64,000 nucleotides of DNA. Source: Coralloluteibacterium stylophorae. GTDB lineage: Bacteria > Pseudomonadota > Gammaproteobacteria > Xanthomonadales > Xanthomonadaceae. How positions within the stretch are numbered: position 1 is the stretch's first letter; each line of letters begins with the position of its first letter. The stretch lies in contig NZ_JAGQFT020000001.1 of NCBI RefSeq assembly GCF_018122625.2, forward strand, positions 1 through 64,000, in the 5' to 3' direction. Shown one piece after another: positions 58,631 to 64,000 of this stretch. Below the pieces are notes generated by a model. It was not told the origin of the DNA, did no database searches, and worked only from the letters and a program-made list of their open reading frames with translations. The translations under genes were made by a program, and so were the position numbers.

Positions 58631-59321
58631 GGCGACGGTTGGTGCGGTCGATCAGGTCGCGGAAGCGCGACACCGACGCGACGGCCATGTAGATCGGCTG
58701 CAGGTGCCCCGTGCGGTGCAGTTCGACGAGCGCCTCCGGGGCCAGCTCGCGCAGGCGCTCCTCGGCGATGGCGTGGAAGCCGGCGAGGCGGAGTTCGGTG
58801 CCGTCGTCGAGCTGGGCGTCGAGCACGCAGGACTCGAGCAGCTCGTGGCGCTGCAGGGCGTCGACGAAGGCGGCGTTGGCCGCGAGGCCTTCGTGCAGGG
58901 CCAGCAGGACCGACTGCATGCGTTCGAGGAAGTCGGTGCTGCCGCCGTGCTCGCGGAACAGCGCCTCGCCGTGGTCGCCGCCGACGCGGGGACTGTCGAG
59001 GTCGATGTGCATCATCGGCGCGCCGCCATCGCCGACGCCGATCAGGAACGGCTGGCGTTCGATCGCGAGCGGGACGTAGGTCGCATCCCAGCGCGTGCCG
59101 TCGAGGAACACGTTCTCGCCCTGGCGCAGGCCGAACAGCGCCACCGGCTCGAAGGCCTGCGGCGTCCTGCGGAAGACGATGGGGTAGTGCGCCTGCACGT
59201 TCCGGAACTCGGCCGGGTAGGTCGGCGCGGACATCACCGCGTCGCCCAGCGCGGCGCTGCGGGCGGTGTCGATCCGCAGATTCCTGTGGTCGACGTTGTT
59301 GAGCAGGGCGGGTCGGGTCAT
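58614..59321 (-). CDS. SapC family protein
   Basis: Protein of 235 residues of the SapC family, named after an S-layer-associated gene of Campylobacter but of unknown activity. Conserved stretches include YPIVFRRTPQAFEPVALFG and LDGTRWDATYVPLAIERQPF, plus the C-terminal LHRTGHLQPIYMAVASVSRF. No signal peptide. In xanthomonads and Caulobacter it is regularly placed between a TonB receptor and the cupin/halogenase genes, as here. The cupin gene begins inside its 3' end. Confidence 0.9.
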   Translation of the reverse strand: MTRPALLNNVDHRNLRIDTARSAALGDAVMSAPTYPAEFRNVQAHYPIVFRRTPQAFEPVALFGLRQGENVFLDGTRWDATYVPLAIERQPFLIGVGDGGAPMMHIDLDSPRVGGDHGEALFREHGGSTDFLERMQSVLLALHEGLAANAAFVDALQRHELLESCVLDAQLDDGTELRLAGFHAIAEERLRELAPEALVELHRTGHLQPIYMAVASVSRFRDLIDRTNRRHAARR

Positions 59322-59405
59322 CTCGATGCCTGGCGGAGGATCGCAGGGTGCGTCGATGCGCGGGCGGGCGAGACCACCTGCGCATGGACGCGACCCGCAA
59401 GGATA

Positions 59406-59429
59406 CGGCCGCCGCGGATCCGGCGGCCG
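59406..59429 (-). terminator. hairpin after the TonB receptor gene
   Basis: CGGCCGCCG-GATCCG-CGGCGGCCG followed by TATCCTTG on the minus strand, about 50 bases after the receptor stop and before SapC. It could let the receptor be expressed more than the downstream genes. It has only a weak T-run. Confidence 0.6.
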
Positions 59430-59475
59430 CTCCCGCCGCGCGACCGCAAGGCCGCACGGCGTCTGCCACGATGCA

Positions 59476-62400
59476 TCAGAAGAACTTGTAGCGCAGGCCG
59501 ACCATGTAGCGCGGGCCGTTCTGCGTGGCCCACAGCACCTGGTTCTCGTGACGCCCGTGCACGCGGATCGTCTCGTCGGTCAGGTTGATGCCTTCGAGCG
59601 CCAGGGTGAGACGGTCGTTGAACTGGTAGCTGACGTTGGCGTCGAGCTGGCCGTATTCCTCGGTGTACGCCGGGTTCGGGCCCTGGCCGTCGAAGCGGCC
59701 GGAGAGGAATTCGTCGCGCCAGTTGTAGGCCAGGCGCACCTGCCACGGCCCCTTGTCGTAGAAGCCGACCAGGTTGGCCGAATCGCTCAGGCCCTCCAGC
59801 GCGAACTGCTCGCCGATGTCCTCGTTGTCGTAGACCAGGCCGGAGTCGACGATGGTGTAGTTCGCCGACAGGCCGAAGCCGCTGTCGCCGAACACGTGCT
59901 GGACGTTGAACTCCCAGCCGTCGAGCGAGGCGGACTGCTGGTTGGCGGGGACGGTGATGTCGAAGTTCGCGATCGGGTCGCCGGGCTGGCCCGTGATGAT
60001 GCCGGTGGCCTCGCCGTTGGCGTTGTCGCCGGTGTAGTCGACGCCAGGCTGGCCGTCGAAATTCCGGAGGATGTAGTTGCGGATGCAGACCCGGTCGGAC
60101 TCGAGGCAGCCGGACGCCAGCGCTGCGTTCCAGTAGTCGCCGCCGACCGGGGTGTTCAGGTTGAACGGCGTGTCCTGGATCTGCGTGACCCCGACATAGT
60201 TGTCGATGTTCTTGCGGAAGTAGCCGACCGACACGTAGCTGCCTTCGCCGTAGTACCACTCCAGCGACAGGTCGTAGTTGTCCGACAGCAGCGGCTCGAG
60301 GCCGGGATTGCCCTGGCTACCGTCGCCGCCGTCGACGCGGACGATCTGGGCCAGGGTCTGGCCACCCTGGATGTCGCGCCAGCCGGGGCGGCCGATGGTG
60401 CGCCCGGCGCTACCGCGTAGGACGAGCTGGTCGGTGATGTCGAGGCTGAGGTCGAGGTTCGGAAGCCAGTAGTCGTAGTCGCCCTCGAGTTCGGTGAACG
60501 ACGCATCCCCGTAGACCACGTTCAGCTCGTTGGCCGAACCCCATTCGATGCCGGTGGCGGTCGGAACGAGTGCCGACGAGGTGACGTCGGTCTGTTCGTA
60601 GCGCATGCCGGCGGCGACGTGCAGCGGCATCTGCCAGTCGAAGGTCGTCGTGTACTGCAGGAACGCGCTGCGCGACTTCTCGTTGGTACGCAGATCCTCG
60701 GTAAACGTGTCCGGCGCGCGGTACCAGTCGTCGCGCCCGGTCAGCTCGACAGCGCGATCGCGCAGGGCGTCGAAGTCGAAGACCAGGAAGCGGCTGCTGA
60801 AGTTCGGATCGTCGTGGCCGGAGAACGCATCGAAGTACTGCGACATGTCGTCGATCGTCCAGATCGAATCGTCGTAGTCGTCCGGGGTGCCGACGCCGCC
60901 CCAGGTGTCGCGCTGCATATAGCCGTGCGCAGTGCGGTTATCGACCTCGGTGAACGCTACGCCGAAGTCGAGGCCCGAATAGTCGCCGAACTCGAAGCGG
61001 CCCTTGAGCTGGCTCTGCTCGATGTCCGAGCGGGTATAGGTGTTGTGGAACACCGAGCCGGTGACCAGCGCCTGCGACGGCGACAGCTCGCTGACGCCGG
61101 ACGGGAGGTCGTAGTTCACGATCGGCAGATCGCCGCTGTAGTCGACGCCGGTGTTGCCGCGGACGAACGCCGCCGCGCTCAGTACGCCCGCCGAACCGTA
61201 CGGGCTGTCCGGGCGCGACTCGGCCGTGGAGTCGTGGTAGTCGAACTCGAGGTCCAGCGAGTCGGTGACCTCCCACTCGACGTTGAAGCCGAGCGAATCG
61301 AGCTCGTTCACGGTAGCGATCTGGGCGCCGCCCATGGCGACGTCGCCGGTGGCGGAGGGAATGTATTCGGAGTAGTAGTTCGGAGCGGCGACCGGGCCAT
61401 CCGTCCATGCAGTCTCGCCCGGGCCCCAGTTGAACCAGACCGACAGTTCGCTGCGCTGCTGCTGGATCTTGTTCTCGGCGTAGGTGTAGTCGAGCGTGGT
61501 GGTGACGCGCTCGGTTGGGGCGTACTGCAGGGTCAGCTGGCCGTTGGTGCGCTGGCGCTGCACGCTGTTGACGCTGTAGCCGGTGTTCTGCGGACGCGAG
61601 TAGATGTCGCCGGCCTCGGGCGGGTTCGTGACCTCGCTGCCCTCGGTCGGGAACGGGCCCTGGAACTTGGCCCAGCCATTGGCCACCGAGGCCTGGCTGA
61701 AGCCGAAGTCGCGTTCCTGGTAGCTGCCGGTCAGCGACACGCCGAACTTCCCGTCGGCATAGGTGTTGCTGAAGATGCCGGAGATCTCGGGGGTCACCGA
61801 ATCGCCTTCGATCGACTCGGGCACGTTGTCGTAGGAGGTGTCGTGCACCGCCTTGACGCCGACGTTGGCGTGCAGGCCCGGGTTGTCGAGCGGCCGCGCG
61901 GTGAGGATGTTGAGCGTGGCGCCGATACCGCCGGCCGGCGTGCTGGCGCGGGCGCTCTTGTACACCTGGATCTCGGAGATCGCCTCCGAGGCGAGGTTGG
62001 CGAAATCGAACGCGCGCGAAGCCGACACCTCGGCGCCGCCGCCGCCGAGGTTGGAGGCCGGCATCTGGCGGCCGTTCAACAGCACCAGGTTGAAGTCGGG
62101 GCCGACGCCGCGGACGGTGACCTTGGAGCCTTCGCCGAGCGAGCGGTCGATCGACACGCCGCTGATGCGCTGCAGGCTCTCGGCAAGATTGGTGTCGGGA
62201 AACTTGCCGATGTCCTCGGCGACGATGCCGTCGACGATGCCCTGCGCATCGCGCTTGAGGTTCATCGACGAGGTGAGGCTGCCGCGGATACCGGTGACGG
62301 TGATCGCGTCGAGCGTGGTGGGCGAGGCCGAGGTCTGGACCTGGGCGCCCTGCGCCGGGTCGACCGTCTGCTCGTTGCGCTCGGTGTCCTGCTGCGCGAC

Positions 62401-62484
62401 CTGGGCCATGGCCGGATGCGCGAGTGCCAGCAGCAGTGCGGACGTCAAGAGCCGCTTCTGTGGAACGGACTGCAGGTGCTTCAT
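59476..62484 (-). CDS. TonB-dependent receptor (carbohydrate type)
   Basis: Outer-membrane receptor of 1002 residues that should import an oligosaccharide using TonB energy. A signal peptide ends AHPAMA; the TonB-box-like DAITVTGIRGS lies near residue 58. The plug contains FPDTNLAESLQRISGVSIDR and VRGVGPDFNLVLLNGRQMP; the barrel ends with GLRYKFF, the usual aromatic terminus. This is the large Caulobacter/Xanthomonas family that senses and takes up plant or fungal glycans. GGGAGGGAG precedes ATG 62484. It heads the operon with SapC, cupin, halogenase, GH3 and deacetylase. Confidence 0.95.
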   Translation of the reverse strand: MKHLQSVPQKRLLTSALLLALAHPAMAQVAQQDTERNEQTVDPAQGAQVQTSASPTTLDAITVTGIRGSLTSSMNLKRDAQGIVDGIVAEDIGKFPDTNLAESLQRISGVSIDRSLGEGSKVTVRGVGPDFNLVLLNGRQMPASNLGGGGAEVSASRAFDFANLASEAISEIQVYKSARASTPAGGIGATLNILTARPLDNPGLHANVGVKAVHDTSYDNVPESIEGDSVTPEISGIFSNTYADGKFGVSLTGSYQERDFGFSQASVANGWAKFQGPFPTEGSEVTNPPEAGDIYSRPQNTGYSVNSVQRQRTNGQLTLQYAPTERVTTTLDYTYAENKIQQQRSELSVWFNWGPGETAWTDGPVAAPNYYSEYIPSATGDVAMGGAQIATVNELDSLGFNVEWEVTDSLDLEFDYHDSTAESRPDSPYGSAGVLSAAAFVRGNTGVDYSGDLPIVNYDLPSGVSELSPSQALVTGSVFHNTYTRSDIEQSQLKGRFEFGDYSGLDFGVAFTEVDNRTAHGYMQRDTWGGVGTPDDYDDSIWTIDDMSQYFDAFSGHDDPNFSSRFLVFDFDALRDRAVELTGRDDWYRAPDTFTEDLRTNEKSRSAFLQYTTTFDWQMPLHVAAGMRYEQTDVTSSALVPTATGIEWGSANELNVVYGDASFTELEGDYDYWLPNLDLSLDITDQLVLRGSAGRTIGRPGWRDIQGGQTLAQIVRVDGGDGSQGNPGLEPLLSDNYDLSLEWYYGEGSYVSVGYFRKNIDNYVGVTQIQDTPFNLNTPVGGDYWNAALASGCLESDRVCIRNYILRNFDGQPGVDYTGDNANGEATGIITGQPGDPIANFDITVPANQQSASLDGWEFNVQHVFGDSGFGLSANYTIVDSGLVYDNEDIGEQFALEGLSDSANLVGFYDKGPWQVRLAYNWRDEFLSGRFDGQGPNPAYTEEYGQLDANVSYQFNDRLTLALEGINLTDETIRVHGRHENQVLWATQNGPRYMVGLRYKFF

Positions 62485-62570
62485 GGTGCTCCCTCCCCGG
62501 ACATCCCGGAATGTTGTTTCTGACGTTTCTATGAGCGCCGACTACTGACGTTCAGCGCGGATTCGGCGGC

Positions 62571-62599
62571 ATTGAATGCGTTGCTGACAGCGCTGTCAA
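62571..62599 (-). promoter_or_regulatory. sigma-70 promoter of the TonB-receptor operon
   Basis: On the minus strand TTGACA (complement of 62594-62599) and TTCAAT (62571-62576) are 17 bases apart. The -35 is a full consensus match and the -10 has 4 of 6. The predicted start of transcription is near 62564, leaving a leader of about 80 bases before ATG 62484. Confidence 0.7.
62585..62598. promoter_or_regulatory. LacI-family-type operator palindrome
   Basis: TGACAGCGCTGTCA is a perfect 14-base palindrome with the central CG typical of LacI-family sites. It overlaps the -35 box of the receptor promoter, so a bound repressor would exclude RNA polymerase. No LacI gene lies in this window. The rest of the gap 62485-62886 shows nothing else. 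Confidence 0.65.
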
Positions 62600-62886
62600 C
62601 ACGACTTCGGGCACAGTCGGCCGCCTCCGCGCATGTGACGCGCGGCACGTTCCACAGGGACGCAACTTCGATACAGGAATGTGCTGCGATGCAGCATCGT
62701 GGCGACGAACGACGAGGACGCCGACGTCCGGCGAGCACGCCGACGCACGGCCCGTAGCGGCGCACCCGGAGAGTGCTTTTCCGCCGCCACTACACAGCCC
62801 GATGCCGGGCTTCTGACGTGTGTGGGCGCCGGAGTCTGTTGCGATGCGGCATCGACCGGGTGCTGCCCGGCCGGCGCGGGCCGGTT

Positions 62887-63069
62887 CTACTTCTTCTTTT
62901 CCTGGTTCGGGGCGTCGATGTTCGGCTGGCGCTGGGTGCCGCCCTGGAAGGTCTCCTTGCGCGGCTTCTTCGTCATCTGCGTGTTGCGGTCGCCGGAGGA
63001 GTGCGGGTACTCCCGCTGCGCGTGGCTGTCGTCGGTGACCGAGGGCGGTGTTCCGTTCTGCTTGCTCAT
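62887..63069 (-). CDS. small hydrophilic protein, unknown
   Basis: Highly charged protein of 60 residues without hydrophobic segments, rich in Gln, Lys, Thr and Pro, ending NQEKKK. It has a strong ribosome site (AGGAG, 7 bases before ATG 63069) and a clean start, which supports real translation. It lies 29 bases after the stop of the PQQ/PEBP fusion gene on the same strand and may be co-transcribed. No family recognised; disorder is expected. Confidence 0.7.
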   Translation of the reverse strand: MSKQNGTPPSVTDDSHAQREYPHSSGDRNTQMTKKPRKETFQGGTQRQPNIDAPNQEKKK

Positions 63070-63098
63070 GGCGTGCTCCTGATGCGGTGCGGGCGGGG

Positions 63099-64000
63099 TC
63101 ACTTCGTCGGTGGGGTCTGCTGCTGGTAGGTGCCCACCAGTTCACCGGCAGCGATGACGTGGCCTTCGGCGGCGGCAAGCACGGTGTCGCGGTCGGCACC
63201 GGGCTGGAGATCGAGCCGGGTGTCCAGCGCGAAGACCTGGAAGTGGTAGTGGTGCGGCGGATCGCCGACCGGCGGGCGCGGACCGAACCATCCGGTCGAC
63301 CCGCGGCTGGTGCGCCCCTGCAGGACCCCCTCGGGATCCGTCAGCCGGGCCTGTTCCTGCAGGCCCTGCGGCAGTTCGCTGAGGTCGCCGGGGATGTTCC
63401 AGGCGACCCAGTGCACGAATGGCGTGGTCGGCCGCGCATCGGGATCCTCGACGATGACGAGATAGGACGCCGCGCCCTCGACCGGCGACCAGCGCAGTGC
63501 CGGCGAAAGGCCTTCGCCATACTCGCTGAAGCGGGTGGGGATCGCCGCGCCGGAGCCGAGGTCGGGCGAGGACACCCGCAGGCTGCCCTCCGTCGCCAGC
63601 GCATCGCGCTCGATCGCGACAGGGACGCCGCTGCCCCGCCTGGCCTGGTCCTGCATCGGCCCGGCCGGCACCTCGCCGTCGTCGCGGGCGCGGCCGGCAC
63701 GGTCCGCGGCGGCGCCGGCGTCGCCGTCTTCGTGGCTGATCCGGTAGATCACGCCGTTGGCATCGTCGCTCATGAGCAGCGCGCCGTCGCCGGCGACGGC
63801 CAGGCCCACCGGCCGCGCGAAGTGGCTGCTGCCGTCGTCGGCGACGAAGCCGGTGACGAAGGGCTCGAACCCCTGCGGGCGGCCCTGGTCGTCGAAGCGC
63901 AGGCGCACCAGCTCGTAACCCGACGGCGGCTGCCGGTTCCACGAGCCGCGCATGGTGACGAAGGCATCGCCCTCGTATTCCGCGGGGAAGTCGCCGCCGG
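63099..64000 (-). CDS. PQQ sugar dehydrogenase tail fused to YbhB/PEBP domain (partial)
   Basis: The gene runs off the right edge of the window: the frame is open upstream of ATG 63953 (GDFPAEYEGDAFVTMRGSWN), so the N-terminus is missing. The visible first part (MRGSWNRQPPSGYELV, ARPVGLAVAGDGALLMSDD, GVIYRIS) is the end of a PQQ-dependent sorbosone/glucose dehydrogenase propeller. A charged linker follows, then a YbhB/YbcL PEBP domain (FSEYGEGLSPALRWS, VIVEDPDARPTTPFVHW, GWFGPRPPVGDPPHHYHF). Such an enzyme would be periplasmic and oxidise an aldose. The PEBP part has its ligand-site Asp-Pro-Asp and His. Confidence 0.88.
   Translation of the reverse strand, partial: GGDFPAEYEGDAFVTMRGSWNRQPPSGYELVRLRFDDQGRPQGFEPFVTGFVADDGSSHFARPVGLAVAGDGALLMSDDANGVIYRISHEDGDAGAAADRAGRARDDGEVPAGPMQDQARRGSGVPVAIERDALATEGSLRVSSPDLGSGAAIPTRFSEYGEGLSPALRWSPVEGAASYLVIVEDPDARPTTPFVHWVAWNIPGDLSELPQGLQEQARLTDPEGVLQGRTSRGSTGWFGPRPPVGDPPHHYHFQVFALDTRLDLQPGADRDTVLAAAEGHVIAAGELVGTYQQQTPPTK

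Overview
The window is a GC-rich chromosomal segment, most likely from a member of the Lysobacteraceae/Xanthomonadaceae (Lysobacter or Luteimonas type). The evidence is the very high GC content, many intergenic copies of a hairpin repeat (TAGGAGCGGCTTCAGCCGCG) that I associate with this family, and a TonB-receptor carbohydrate locus of the Xanthomonas/Caulobacter style. I saw no rRNA, tRNA, prophage, transposase or CRISPR array. Genes are dense and often overlap by 4 bases (ATGA or GTGA), which points to translational coupling. Species-level placement is inference.

Left part (1-23,500): a phosphatidylserine synthase-type enzyme, an aldo/keto reductase, an M23/SH3 lipoprotein, a zinc-less MDR oxidoreductase, a YfcG-like glutathione transferase, an overlapping pair of c-type cytochrome genes (2 and 3 haems), a MocR regulator with visible operator-like repeats, several small membrane proteins or lipoproteins, an SDR, an endonuclease/exonuclease/phosphatase lipoprotein, pirin, a YpfJ-type metalloprotease, a Kef-type K+/H+ antiporter, an MFS exporter and two tandem GH13 alpha-glucosidases coupled by a GTGA overlap.

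Middle part (23,500-47,800): a divergent YeiH/LysR pair with the LysR gene coupled to an MHS-family permease; an SDR; a Rieske/FAD reductase coupled to an AI-2E-family permease gene that looks frameshifted; a complete RND efflux operon (adaptor, pump, outer-membrane channel); a 0.5-kb tandem array of composite hairpin repeats; an HPII-type catalase; an esterase; DUF805; a cysteine-rich Csp-type copper-storage protein; a cold-shock/membrane protein whose C-terminal Excalibur domain is broken by frameshifts; a PAS-PAS hybrid histidine kinase; a methyltransferase; a CPA1 Na+/H+ antiporter; an SDR; and a GFA enzyme.

Right part (47,700-64,000): a flavin reductase, an aldo/keto reductase, and a NERD-nuclease/UvrD-helicase fusion. 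The main feature follows: a minus-strand carbohydrate locus read from 62,484 down to 52,612, in the order TonB-dependent receptor, SapC, JmjC-like cupin, flavin-dependent halogenase, GH3 glucosidase, polysaccharide deacetylase. It is preceded by a consensus-like promoter (TTGACA, 17 bp, TTCAAT) whose -35 box lies inside a perfect 14-bp LacI-type palindrome. The likely plan is uptake of an oligosaccharide by the receptor, periplasmic hydrolysis and deacetylation by GH3 and the deacetylase, and an unknown modification by the SapC/cupin/halogenase trio. The window ends inside a gene that fuses a PQQ sugar-dehydrogenase tail to a YbhB/PEBP domain.
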